A DNA stretch of 63,981 nucleotides from Fimbriimonadaceae bacterium (GTDB taxonomy: Bacteria; Armatimonadota; Fimbriimonadia; Fimbriimonadales; Fimbriimonadaceae). Below the pieces are notes generated by a model, which was not told the DNA's origin, did not search any database, and worked only from the letters and a program-made list of their open reading frames with translations. Shown piece by piece: positions 26,007 through 35,267 of the stretch (position 1 is its first letter; the number at the start of each line of letters is the position of its first letter). The DNA lies in NCBI GenBank assembly GCA_019638835.1, contig JAHBTC010000002.1, positions 1-63,981 of the forward strand, given 5' to 3'. A program made the translations under genes and the position numbers.

Positions 26007-28835
26007 ATGCGTTTCTTGGCCCCCATGTATCTGCTTCTGCTCCCCATCCTTGGGTTGGCATTGGCTTGGTCTTGGCGTCGTGTAGGTGGCCTTGCCGCCG
26101 GAAGAAAGCGTTGGGCTTTCATCTTGCGAACGATGGGCTTGATTGCCATTTGCGTTGCCCTTGCGGGCCCTCAGTGGAGGCAGCCAAACCGAGGGCAAAC
26201 CGTGGTGTTTGTCGTCGATCGCTCGGACAGTATCCCTGAGACCGATCGCCGCCGCGCAGAGCAGTTCGTCCGCGATGCCGTAAACCGGCTTGGTCCGGAT
26301 GACTTGGCCGCAGTCGTAACCTTTGGCGGTCGGCCCACGATTGAGTCCTTGCCTGCCGGAAAGCGGTCGGTCGGTACCTTCAGTGCAGAAGTAAAGGGGA
26401 ACGCTTCGGACTTATCGGCGGCAATTCGATTAGGGTCGGCGCTTTATCCTGAGGGTCGATCCCGTCGAATGGTGCTGCTTACGGATGGAAATGAGACGGC
26501 CGGCGACGCCATCCAAGCGGCGCGGGTCGCTTCGAGTCAGGAGATCCAAGTGGACACCGTTCCGCTTGGTACACGTCAAGGTACCGCCGAAGCTTGGATC
26601 GTTCAAGTTGATGTACCGAGCGAACGACAAGCGGATGAACCATTTGGTGTAGCCGTCGAAGTAGAGTCTACAGTGGCTCAGAAAGCCATCCTAACCCTTG
26701 ACCGTAACGGCACAGTTGTAGATCGCGCACAAGTTGACCTCCGGGAGGGCCGAAGCCGCTTTGTTTTTGATCAACGAATCACCGAGCCGGGCTTCTTACG
26801 GTACCGCGTAACTCTGGAACCTACGGAAGACGCCGATGTTCGGAACAACTTGGGTGCGGGTTTCGTGGCGGTTCGAGACCGATCGCGAGTATTAGTGTTG
26901 CAGAGCCCAGAAACTCCCGGCGAGTTGGGGACTGCGCTTCGCGCCAGTGGGCTGGCGGTAACAGTTCGCGGGCCGGAGGGTATCCCAGTCCGCTCCGAGG
27001 AATTGCAAGCCTACGACGCGGTGATCCTCAACGACACGAACGCGAAGTACTGGGAGACGCGGTCCATGGAGTTGCTACGGGGGGCGGTCCGTGAGACGGG
27101 CATCGGCCTTGTGATGGTGGGGGGAGAGAATAGTTTCCTCCCTGGGGGTTGGTACCGAACGCCGATCGAAGAAGCGCTTCCGATCTCCATGGATGTCCGC
27201 CAAAGGAAGACATTCCCCAGTACGTCCATCCTCATCGTGATTGATGCCAGCGGCTCGATGTCGGCCACGGAAGACGGGGTTGTCAAGTTGCAGTTGGCAG
27301 CAAAAGCTGCCGAGGACTCGACGCGCCTCCTCGCACCGGTGGATCGGTTGGGAGTTGCCGGAAGCACAGATCGTATCGAACTTGTCGCGCCGATTGTCGA
27401 ACTCAAAGACAAGGATGAGGTGATCCGAAACATCCGGACGATTCGACCTGGTGGCGGCGGCATCTATGTCGAGCCGTCCATGCAGTTCGCAGCGGAAGAA
27501 CTGGCAAAACAAAACACGAAGGTTCGTCACTTGATTTTGCTCGCCGACGGTAGCGACGCCGATTCCCATGGCACGAGTTTGGAGATCGCCCAAAAAATGC
27601 GCGCCGATAAGATCACCACTTCGGTCGTTGCGATCGGAGATGGCAAGGACGTTTCATTTCTGCAGCAACTTGCGAAGGCAGGTGGTGGAAATTTCTATCT
27701 GGTGACTAAAGCGGGGAAGCTGCCCGCCATTTTTACTCAGGACGTTGCGATGATGTCTCGATCTGCCATAGAAGAGGCAGTATTCGTTCCCAAGCAGGTC
27801 GGCGGAGACGAGGCTCTCAACGGCATCAGCGAGATGCCAGCCCTGCTTGCCTATTGCCTCGCAGACGCGCGACCGCTCGCTCGCGTGTCATTGGCTTCCC
27901 CCAAAGATGACCCCATCCTGGCCCAATGGCAATACGGTCTCGGCACGAGTTACGCGTTTATGAGCGACGCCCAAAGCAAATGGGCGCGTCGCTGGGTGGG
28001 TTGGGACGGCTTTGGAAGTTTCTGGAGCCAACTCGCGCGGAATGTCGTTCGTCGAGGGACGAGTAACAACTATGCAATGCGGGTCCGGCAGGATGGCCCT
28101 CAGTCGCGCGTTGAGATTACGGCTACCGACAACGCAGGCAATCCCATTCAGTTACAGCCAAGCGATGTCAACGTAAGCGGCCCAGACGGAAAGCCGGTCG
28201 AAGTGACTCTTGACCAAACCGCGCCGGGGGTTTACGAGGCGCAAGTGGCAAGCGGCGATATCGGAAGTTATCTCGTCACGGTCAAAGAAGGTAGTAGCGA
28301 GTCTCCCAGGGTGGCGACATCGGGTTTCAGCGTGCCTTATCCGCCGGAATACCGTTCGATGACAACCAATACCGCTCTCTTAGCGCGCGTGTTAGAGGTT
28401 GCCGAGGGGCAATCGCTTGATGCTCCCGAAGATGCGCTTCGGCCCCGGTCAAGGCCCGGCGAAAGTGTCCGCGACATCTGGGCTTGGTTTGTGGCGTTTG
28501 CGCTTGCTCTGTTTCCCATTGACATCGCGGTACGGAGGCTCACTGTTCCGTGGGCGCAGATTTTCGCCCGATTCCGGCGTGAGGAACCAGAATCAAGTGC
28601 GGACACGAGGATTGAGCGATTGCGCGCCGCAAAGGATCGCTTACCCAAGCGACCGGACGATGCACCCGTTGCGCGAATCTACGTGTCACCAAATGAGAAT
28701 TCGGATACGGCAGGGAAGGAGCCAGCAGCCGTCGTACCCCCATCTCCAGCCTCAAATCTATCTGGAAGTCTGGGCGCCGAGTTGATTAAGCGGCGCAAAG
28801 GGGCGTCCGCCGAGAATTCAAAGGACAACGAATAG
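26007..28835 (+). CDS. Large membrane protein with two VWA domains and GATase-like segment
   Basis: 942 residues; GGAGGT precedes the ATG. Two N-terminal helices (residues about 5-20 and 33-50), a first VWA domain with DRSDS (VVFVVDRSDSIPETD), a beta domain, a GATase-1-like segment around residues 310-390 (SEELQAYDAVILNDTN, GLVMVGGENSFLPGGWY), then a second VWA domain with a full MIDAS DASGS (IVIDASGSMSA). A C-terminal helix (IWAWFVAFALALFPIDIAV) and a Pro-rich cytosolic tail follow. This order is known from PVC and Armatimonadota proteins beside MoxR operons. Likely a metal-dependent binding scaffold; ligand unknown. Confidence 0.88.
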   Translation: MRFLAPMYLLLLPILGLALAWSWRRVGGLAAGRKRWAFILRTMGLIAICVALAGPQWRQPNRGQTVVFVVDRSDSIPETDRRRAEQFVRDAVNRLGPDDLAAVVTFGGRPTIESLPAGKRSVGTFSAEVKGNASDLSAAIRLGSALYPEGRSRRMVLLTDGNETAGDAIQAARVASSQEIQVDTVPLGTRQGTAEAWIVQVDVPSERQADEPFGVAVEVESTVAQKAILTLDRNGTVVDRAQVDLREGRSRFVFDQRITEPGFLRYRVTLEPTEDADVRNNLGAGFVAVRDRSRVLVLQSPETPGELGTALRASGLAVTVRGPEGIPVRSEELQAYDAVILNDTNAKYWETRSMELLRGAVRETGIGLVMVGGENSFLPGGWYRTPIEEALPISMDVRQRKTFPSTSILIVIDASGSMSATEDGVVKLQLAAKAAEDSTRLLAPVDRLGVAGSTDRIELVAPIVELKDKDEVIRNIRTIRPGGGGIYVEPSMQFAAEELAKQNTKVRHLILLADGSDADSHGTSLEIAQKMRADKITTSVVAIGDGKDVSFLQQLAKAGGGNFYLVTKAGKLPAIFTQDVAMMSRSAIEEAVFVPKQVGGDEALNGISEMPALLAYCLADARPLARVSLASPKDDPILAQWQYGLGTSYAFMSDAQSKWARRWVGWDGFGSFWSQLARNVVRRGTSNNYAMRVRQDGPQSRVEITATDNAGNPIQLQPSDVNVSGPDGKPVEVTLDQTAPGVYEAQVASGDIGSYLVTVKEGSSESPRVATSGFSVPYPPEYRSMTTNTALLARVLEVAEGQSLDAPEDALRPRSRPGESVRDIWAWFVAFALALFPIDIAVRRLTVPWAQIFARFRREEPESSADTRIERLRAAKDRLPKRPDDAPVARIYVSPNENSDTAGKEPAAVVPPSPASNLSGSLGAELIKRRKGASAENSKDNE

Positions 28836-28892
28836 GCAAACCCTAAGAAACCGCATGAGGTCTGCCGAAAATTCCATGGAGGAAGAGTGTCG

Positions 28893-29861
28893 ATGGAATT
28901 ACCTGAACTCACCGAATGCGCGCCCGACTCGCCTCGATTTGATCGCTTGCGTTTACTCCTAAGCCAACTGCGAACTACCTGTGACGAGATTGAGTCAGAG
29001 ATTCAACTCTTGAGCGAGGCAGCCGAGACACACTTCACCGATGCTTTCACGGCTCGCGAGGAGCCTTCGAACGATTCCGAACCCACTGACGACGTGGCGG
29101 AGATGTTGGATAGCAATCTTATGGCGGAGATGATCGCGAATCAACTCCCAGATCCAGTCGATTCCACGTCTGAATCGGAGGCTAAAGACGAGCAAGAAGG
29201 TGTCGCGCTTGAACTGCCCACCGAGGAGTCTGCCTTATTGAATCTCTCGGAAAACGAACTTGGCAGTGTCTTGGAGTCGTTCACCGATGAACCGGCAGAA
29301 GTTTCCTCCGAGGCGAGCGTAGAAGCTGCCCAGGCATTGCGGGCAGAAAGTGAGCCTATAACCGGAGTGAGTTCCGAACTAGAGCCCGAAAACGAGTCTG
29401 TCAATATCAGCGCGATGTTAGAGAGCCGCACTCCAACAGAGGCTGTTGTCCCGCCGGCAGAAGGTGGCACCGTACTCAGCGAGGATGAGTTGCTTGCGAT
29501 GCTTTCCGAAGCCGAGAGCCGAGCGGAAGATATCGATGGGGAAGAAGGGGACGAAGAGTCGCAACTGACCGTTATCGAAGGTGGCAACTCGGAAGGCAAC
29601 GACGCGAATCAGCCTGTAACGTTTGATGAGACACTTGTCGCTTCTGTCCCGGCAGTCCTCGCTTTGGCTGCCCTCGCGGTACCCGTGCGAAAAGATGGAG
29701 ATACGCTTGTTCTAGCGGTCGCTGAACCCATCGATCCGGTGGCAATCAGCAATATCGAATCTCATCTTGGTTCTTCGGTTGCTACCGAACCCCGCCCGAT
29801 GGTTGAAATTCTGGAACTACTACGAGCGATTTACAAAGATGGCAAGGTTCCGGTCGCCTAA
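28893..29861 (+). CDS. Very acidic protein with C-terminal GspE N-terminal-like (T2SSE_N) domain
   Basis: 322 residues from the ATG at 28893; GGAGGAAG ends 7 bases before it, which favours it over the GTG two codons earlier. The first 240 residues are extremely acidic (Glu, Asp, Ser, Ala, Leu), probably disordered with short helices such as EMIANQL. The last 75 residues, VASVPAVLALAALAVPVRKD, GDTLVLAVAEPIDPVAISNI and RPMVEILELLRAIY, match the domain found at the N-terminus of type II secretion/type IV pilus ATPases. No ATPase domain follows and the c-di-GMP-binding RLGxLL...Q motif of MshEN is not seen. It may be a decoy or adaptor for a pilus ATPase (inference). Confidence 0.72.
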   Translation: MELPELTECAPDSPRFDRLRLLLSQLRTTCDEIESEIQLLSEAAETHFTDAFTAREEPSNDSEPTDDVAEMLDSNLMAEMIANQLPDPVDSTSESEAKDEQEGVALELPTEESALLNLSENELGSVLESFTDEPAEVSSEASVEAAQALRAESEPITGVSSELEPENESVNISAMLESRTPTEAVVPPAEGGTVLSEDELLAMLSEAESRAEDIDGEEGDEESQLTVIEGGNSEGNDANQPVTFDETLVASVPAVLALAALAVPVRKDGDTLVLAVAEPIDPVAISNIESHLGSSVATEPRPMVEILELLRAIYKDGKVPVA

Positions 29862-29876
29862 CCATTCGGGAGTATT

Positions 29877-30689
29877 GTGAGCACGCGCATCATTTCAGTG
29901 ACAAGTGGCAAGGGAGGGACCGGCAAGTCCGTCGTGGCCGCAAATCTAGCTTGGGCTCTGGCTTGCGCAGGAAAGTCGACCCTGTTGATCGACGCCGATA
30001 CGGGCCTAGCGAACCAAGACATCCTGCTCGGGGTTGAGCCGGTGGGATCTCTCGTCCATGCAATTCGCACCGAGACGGGATGGAAGGAGAACTCAGTCAG
30101 CCCCAGAGAGAACCTAGACGTGATCGCGGGTACCGAACCTTTTCAGGAGTCGGCAACGCTTGATCCTCTGGTTCTAAGCAGCCACCTTGGTCGAATTGTC
30201 TCTCAGGCTCCTCATGAATTTGTGATCTTGGATACGCCAAGCGGACTCAGTCCGCTAACGGTGATGTTCGCTTCCTTCGCGCAAGTCTCTTTGCTCGTGA
30301 TCTCACCCGAGCCGACGAGCCTTGCCGATGGCTTTCGGCTGATCGCAGCGGTGGAGGGCGCAGATGTACTGGCGGACTGGAAAGTCTGTCTCAACATGGC
30401 GCCGCGTACTGCCATAGCAAGCGACCTCTTGCGTCGCTTTCGACAAGCGGTTGCGGGAGAGTATTCCGTTCAGACGGAAGAATGGGGATCGATTCCCGTT
30501 GACCCTGCCGTACTGAAGGCGGTACGTCAGCGTGAGCCGTTGCTCACCGCTGCTCCGAAGTCTCCTGCTGCGAACGCCATTGCGTCCTTGGCTTCGCGTT
30601 GCGCTAACTGGACGCCTTCCGAAGACGAATCAACTTCGATCCTTGACACACTGAGAACGGCAGGATTGGAAGATAAGAAGGCCGCGTAA
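29877..30689 (+). CDS. MinD/ParA-like ATPase (FlhG-like)
   Basis: 270 residues from GTG 29877 (GGGAG upstream). The deviant Walker A VTSGKGGTGKSVVAANLAWA with its signature Lys, TLLIDADTGLANQDILLG, and FVILDTPSGLSPLTVMF (Walker B region) define the MinD/FlhG/ParA class. The C-terminus carries no recognisable membrane-targeting amphipathic helix, as far as I can see. Members position pili, flagella, chemoreceptors or DNA. Downstream of a GspE-N-like protein, a role in pilus or secretion machine placement is plausible. Last gene of the array; a terminator follows. Confidence 0.88.
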   Translation: MSTRIISVTSGKGGTGKSVVAANLAWALACAGKSTLLIDADTGLANQDILLGVEPVGSLVHAIRTETGWKENSVSPRENLDVIAGTEPFQESATLDPLVLSSHLGRIVSQAPHEFVILDTPSGLSPLTVMFASFAQVSLLVISPEPTSLADGFRLIAAVEGADVLADWKVCLNMAPRTAIASDLLRRFRQAVAGEYSVQTEEWGSIPVDPAVLKAVRQREPLLTAAPKSPAANAIASLASRCANWTPSEDESTSILDTLRTAGLEDKKAA

Positions 30690-30759
30690 GGCGAGATCAC
30701 TCCTCAAATTTCCCAGGATCTCTGGCTGCGCTTTGGCGCTTACGACCTTCTAGAACGGA

Positions 30760-30798
30760 GAACCCGGGGAGCAAACGCACTCCTCGGGTTCAGTTCTT
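30760..30798. terminator. Hairpin terminator between the ATPase array and the convergent diguanylate cyclase
   Basis: GAACCCGGGGAG (30760-30771) pairs with CTCCTCGGGTTC (30780-30791) with one G-U pair, followed by AGTTCTTT. It ends the 15-kb plus-strand array and may also serve the converging minus-strand gene. Confidence 0.8.
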
Positions 30799-30814
30799 TG
30801 GCTTCCGTAGTAGT

Positions 30815-33800
30815 TTAGGCGGCTTGACCAAGATCCATGTCTTTGGCGTGCGTGACCTGATTACGGCCGCTCTCTTTCGACCGATACAGGGCCATATCTG
30901 CGCGGTTCGCAAACTCGGTTCGGGTCGTCTCGGTATCGAGCAAGGTTGCCACGCCAATACTCACGGTGATTTCGCGGTGAGTCCAGTGATTCTTGGCTAT
31001 CGCCAGCCTTGCCTTTTCGACCGCTTTCACAGCTGTCTCGGGCTTCAGGCCAGGTAAGAGGACGATGAACTCCTCACCTCCATATCGGGCAACGACTCCT
31101 TTCTCTCCGATGGCAGCGGAGAGGATCTTCGCCACGGAGCGAAGCACTTCGTCGCCCTCCAAGTGGCCAAATGTATCGTTGAACTTCTTGAAGTGATCTA
31201 CGTCAATAAGCGCGAGGCTAAGCGGCTGATTAGCGGCTCGACTTGCCTCCATCGCTTTCTCAAGGGTCTCTTGGAAGTGCCGGTGATTCATGAGACCGGT
31301 CAACCCGTCGGTAGTCGCGAGTTCGTTGAGCCGTTCATTGGCTCGTTGCAGTTCCATCTGCTGATTCAGCAATTCCTCTTGCTTGCATTCAAGATCGTTT
31401 TGCGTTTCTTGCAGTTGCACCAAGTGCTTGAACATTTGTTCTTCCATGATGCGGCGCTCTGTGACGTCGGCAAAGATGGTAACGGCAGCGTAAGGCTCGG
31501 AATCCCCTGGTCGGAACAAGGGTGCCGCACTCATTTCAATCCACTTCGGTTCAGGGCCCTGATTCTTCAACCCAACGAGCACATCTGCCGTCGGCTCTCC
31601 GGTATTCAGGGCACGAATGGTCGGGAATTCTGAGCGAGCGAATTGTCCGCCGCGTTCATCCAAAGCACCATCGAGGAAGCAGTCTTCTCTTCCGTCAATG
31701 AGCAACTCAAGTGGTACGCCGGTGATATCGGCTGCCTGTGGGTTGGCCATGCGAATTCTTCCATCACGTTCCTGTAGGATGAACCCTTCACGCAAAGCGG
31801 TGATTGCAGACCGGAATCGAGTTTCGCTTTCCTCAAGGTTCAGTGCGGCAAGCTTTTGCTCGGTGATGTCGGTGACCAAGCCGATCATTCGCGTCGGACG
31901 TCCTTCAGCGGTCGAACCCACAACCTTGCCCCGATCGTGGAACCATCGCCATTCACCCGACTTATGTCGCATGCGGACAACAATGCTCAACATATCGGTT
32001 CGGCCGCTGAGGTGATTCTTGATCTCTTCGAGCCAAAGTGATTTGTCGTCCTCGTGAATGCAACTCTCCCAAGCCGAGAAACTGTCTTGGAACTCAGCGT
32101 CAGAGTAGCCGAGAAGGCTCTTCCACTGCCTTGATAGGAACACGGACTTCGATTCGATGTTCCAGTCCCAAACTCCGGCTCCACTACCTTCGAGAGCGAA
32201 GTTCCAGCGCTGTTCGCTGTCAGCCAGTTTCTGCTCGGCGTCTTTCCGTGCACCAATGTCCGTAAACGTACCGATGAATCTCCTCGGTTGATCGTCGGCA
32301 TCCGATTTGATCACCTCACCCGTCACGAGGGTCCAGGCAAGAGACTGATCGTCGCCGCGTAGACGGTGCTCGTTGTGGATGGATGTACTGGTGCCGCTCC
32401 GAACCGATTCGATCTGCTCAAGCAGTGCCTCGCGATCTGGTTCAAAAACACGATCCAGCCACTCATCGTAGTTGGAGGACGCTTCGCCGGGGAGGAAGCC
32501 AAAGAGCGTCTCCATGTCACTGGATAGCTGAAGATGGTTTGCCGCGATGTCCCAGTCAAAGGCGGCGGACCGGCTATTCCGTAAAGCGAAGTCAAATCGC
32601 TCACGGCTTGTGGCGATCTCATTCTGAACCTCGCGAACCGAGGTGACATCGTCCAAGATTGCAACGTAGTGCGATAGTTGGTGATCGGAGGTATGGACGG
32701 GCGTCACACTCACCGATAGCCAGAACAACTCGCCATTCTTCTTCTCGGCTCGAAGGTCTGCCTTTACGTGTGTTCCGCGCTGCAATGCGTGATCAAACGA
32801 CGCCCATCCCTCTTGTCCGGGCACGATAATGCTTTCGAGCATCAATCCGTCGGGCCCGGTGACTTCGCGAATATCGTAGCCCGTGATCTCTCCGTATGCG
32901 GGGTTCGCGAACAAGATTTGCCTGCGTGGATCGGCAATGACAATGGCACTGCTGTTCTTTTCGGCCACAACACTGAGAAGACGAAGTCGCTCTTCGTCGG
33001 CACGACGCTGAGTGATGTCTTCTGCCGAGCCGACAACCTGGGAAACACGACCCTGATCGTCGCGTTGGAAGACGACTTCGCGAGTCCTTACCCAGCGATA
33101 GCTCCCGGAGACATGAAGGACACGGAACTCTACTTCAAAGATTCGCTCCTCTTCGCTGTTTTGAATGCCCTCGTAGTGCGCGGTCACCAAGGACTCGTCG
33201 TCCGGATGCACGAGTTCCCTCAGACTGGTTGAGCGCCACGACATCTCTTGCGCTGACATACCGATTAGCCGGCTGATCTGACTGTTTGCGTAAGAGAGGT
33301 TGAAAGTGTCTAGATCGAGCACGTAGGCAATCTGCGGACTCGATTCCATCATGCGTGAAACGAGGGTGCGACTCTCGTTCAGTTGTACTTCGGCGACTTT
33401 CCGCTCGGTAATGTCAACTGCAGCGGTGAGAACTCCGGTTACGTTGCCCGAGATATCGGTAATCGGGATGGACTGATTGATGATCCACCGCTTTTCACCG
33501 TCCAATCGAGTGATCTGTGTTTCCGCTTCGCCGGCCGCCTTGCCAGTAAGGGCCTTGTTGAACTGGCTACGTACAAATTCTGCATCTTCTCCGCGAAGCA
33601 CAGCATCCCATGGTGTATTCCGAAGCGCTTCTGCCTCCGAGATACCGAATACCTTCTCACATGCCGAGTTCCACTCATAGATCTCGCCTGTCTTGCGCAT
33701 CGCGTAACACGCGACGGGAAGGCCGGCAAAGAGTGATTGGAACTGATTGGCGTTTGATCGGTAAAGGCGGGAGAGCTCTTCGAGATCGTGCTTCTGTTCC

Positions 33801-34504
33801 TCTGCGAGGGCTGTTTGTTCGCGTAACTTGATGTTTTGGGTTTGAAGTTCCGCGCGTTGCGTTTCGATTCGACCGAGTGCCTCTTCAAACTGGAAATAGA
33901 ACTTCAGCAACTTCTTCGCAGTTGGATGAAGGAACAGGATATAGCCAGAAAGGAAAGCGCCAACAGAGAAGAGCAACAGATAGAGCCGTGTCTGATTCAT
34001 TGACTCAGAGGTAAGGCGCATTTCTTCCGTTGCCCGCCGGCTCATACTGGCAAACTGGAATGATGTCTTGGCTGCGGCGGATGTCACCTGCCAATTCGAC
34101 TCATTCGAAAGTTGCTTGCCAGTCTTCCAGTTCGGATCTTTGGAGAGCCCTTTGATCGTTGCTTCAAAATTTCGAACCGCACCATTGGCAACGTTATTGT
34201 CCGTTTGCTTCCGTATCCAAGCGAGTTTGATCTCGATTTCGGCAACTCGATTGGCTCTTTCTTTGAGCGACATCGGTGCCGTCAAACTGAGGGCGAGACT
34301 TGAGACTGAAGAGACTCGATCCTGAACATAAGTAGTCTCAAGTGCCTTAAGCCGTTGAAAATGGGCGTCTTGGCTGAGTTTCCAAGAAGCGATTTGCGCC
34401 GCAAGCATAAAGACCAAGAGGCCCGTCAGCCAACAAGCGCTCCGGCGCAATAGCCCCGTAAACGCTGCCCGCTCTCCTGTAGTTTGGCCCCTTCGCTTAA
34501 ACAT
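30815..34504 (-). CDS. Diguanylate cyclase with six PAS domains and a membrane sensor region
   Basis: 1229 residues from the ATG at 34502-34504; an in-frame TTG at 34522 would add six. N-terminus: one helix (residues about 20-38), a periplasmic helical sensor of about 130 residues and a second helix (LLLFSVGAFLSGYILFL). A coiled coil and six PAS/PAC units follow, beginning at about residues 245, 375, 495, 625, 755 and 885, recognisable by repeats such as GEIYEWNSACEKVFG and GRIRMANPQAADITG. A second coiled coil leads to the GGDEF domain with RYGGEEF. The GGEEF active site is intact. The RxxD inhibitory site normally five residues upstream is absent (GEKG there), so product inhibition is unlikely. 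No EAL domain. Confidence 0.93.
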   Translation of the reverse strand: MFKRRGQTTGERAAFTGLLRRSACWLTGLLVFMLAAQIASWKLSQDAHFQRLKALETTYVQDRVSSVSSLALSLTAPMSLKERANRVAEIEIKLAWIRKQTDNNVANGAVRNFEATIKGLSKDPNWKTGKQLSNESNWQVTSAAAKTSFQFASMSRRATEEMRLTSESMNQTRLYLLLFSVGAFLSGYILFLHPTAKKLLKFYFQFEEALGRIETQRAELQTQNIKLREQTALAEEQKHDLEELSRLYRSNANQFQSLFAGLPVACYAMRKTGEIYEWNSACEKVFGISEAEALRNTPWDAVLRGEDAEFVRSQFNKALTGKAAGEAETQITRLDGEKRWIINQSIPITDISGNVTGVLTAAVDITERKVAEVQLNESRTLVSRMMESSPQIAYVLDLDTFNLSYANSQISRLIGMSAQEMSWRSTSLRELVHPDDESLVTAHYEGIQNSEEERIFEVEFRVLHVSGSYRWVRTREVVFQRDDQGRVSQVVGSAEDITQRRADEERLRLLSVVAEKNSSAIVIADPRRQILFANPAYGEITGYDIREVTGPDGLMLESIIVPGQEGWASFDHALQRGTHVKADLRAEKKNGELFWLSVSVTPVHTSDHQLSHYVAILDDVTSVREVQNEIATSRERFDFALRNSRSAAFDWDIAANHLQLSSDMETLFGFLPGEASSNYDEWLDRVFEPDREALLEQIESVRSGTSTSIHNEHRLRGDDQSLAWTLVTGEVIKSDADDQPRRFIGTFTDIGARKDAEQKLADSEQRWNFALEGSGAGVWDWNIESKSVFLSRQWKSLLGYSDAEFQDSFSAWESCIHEDDKSLWLEEIKNHLSGRTDMLSIVVRMRHKSGEWRWFHDRGKVVGSTAEGRPTRMIGLVTDITEQKLAALNLEESETRFRSAITALREGFILQERDGRIRMANPQAADITGVPLELLIDGREDCFLDGALDERGGQFARSEFPTIRALNTGEPTADVLVGLKNQGPEPKWIEMSAAPLFRPGDSEPYAAVTIFADVTERRIMEEQMFKHLVQLQETQNDLECKQEELLNQQMELQRANERLNELATTDGLTGLMNHRHFQETLEKAMEASRAANQPLSLALIDVDHFKKFNDTFGHLEGDEVLRSVAKILSAAIGEKGVVARYGGEEFIVLLPGLKPETAVKAVEKARLAIAKNHWTHREITVSIGVATLLDTETTRTEFANRADMALYRSKESGRNQVTHAKDMDLGQAA

Positions 34505-34550
34505 AACGTAGCCCAGGCGCAATTTGCCCGTATAGTGAAGTATCGGACGG

Positions 34551-35267
34551 ATGATTCGGCGTTCTCAGGTATCGCGCTACGCACCTCGTAGAATTGCGTT
34601 CACATTGATTGAGTTGCTTGTTGTGATCGCAATCATTGCGATCCTCGCAGCAATTCTCTTTCCTGTTTTTTCGCGGGCCAAAGCGGCGGCAAAGAAGGCG
34701 GAGTCCGCAAACGAATTCCGGCAAATCGGTGTGGCGATGTACCTTTACCTCTCAGATCATGATGACCGGATGCCCGATCGTCGAGACTTGAAGACGGACC
34801 TTCCCGGTGGCTACAAGCCTTGGACAGGCTGGCCCCCGTCTGACCCTCGAACGGGATGGGCAAGGGAAGTGCTGGGTGTGTACGCAAAGGGGACGTTGTT
34901 TGCGTTTCCGGCGACTAAGTCGGCATTTGGAGACGCGGTTCAGGTGCAGCAACAGACGTCAAACGGCGAGAATGCATTGGGATGGATGTGGCGTTTCGAT
35001 CGACCCGATGATCCGATTCCCGGCGATAACTTTTGGGGCAAATCACCGGAACTGGCGACTGAACATCTGATAGCCGAAAACAACCCATTTATCGGGGTGC
35101 CAACGGGAGTCGCCGACGTTGAACTTGCGGTAGAGCCTTACTTCCCCCGAACCGTGAGTCCAAGTCCGCTCAACCTCCGGGGCCGCGCCGTTCATTTTGG
35201 TGGTCGAAACCGCCTCTTTCTCGATGGCCACGTCAAGTTCTTGCGAGACGTCCGGACCGACCCTTAG
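34551..35267 (+). CDS. Prepilin-like protein (H-X9-DG), divergent from the diguanylate cyclase
   Basis: A 238-residue protein. A basic 15-residue leader (MIRRSQVSRYAPRRI) precedes [20 protein letters not shown], the prepilin cleavage site and hydrophobic helix. The C-terminal motif is complete: HFGGRNRLFLDGH, His and Asp-Gly separated by nine residues. Only 46 bases separate its start from that of the divergent cyclase gene, leaving no room for a riboswitch. Its stop overlaps the convergent glycosyltransferase stop by 4 bases (TTAG). The start could in principle be slightly further in, but the leader is plausible as drawn. Confidence 0.87.
   Translation: MIRRSQVSRYAPRRIAFTLIELLVVIAIIAILAAILFPVFSRAKAAAKKAESANEFRQIGVAMYLYLSDHDDRMPDRRDLKTDLPGGYKPWTGWPPSDPRTGWAREVLGVYAKGTLFAFPATKSAFGDAVQVQQQTSNGENALGWMWRFDRPDDPIPGDNFWGKSPELATEHLIAENNPFIGVPTGVADVELAVEPYFPRTVSPSPLNLRGRAVHFGGRNRLFLDGHVKFLRDVRTDP

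Noticed and set aside
28893-29861. c-di-GMP receptor (MshEN) assignment
   Set aside because: The RLGxLL...Q binding motif is not visible; only the later GspE-N-like part is present.
15227-30689. Antiviral MoxR-VWA defence system
   Set aside because: The array has GldG-like, ABC-2 and BatA genes typical of envelope functions and no nuclease, phosphatase-switch or mobile-element context.
34505-34550. Riboswitch in front of the third prepilin-like gene
   Set aside because: Only 46 bases lie between the divergent starts and no aptamer core is seen.
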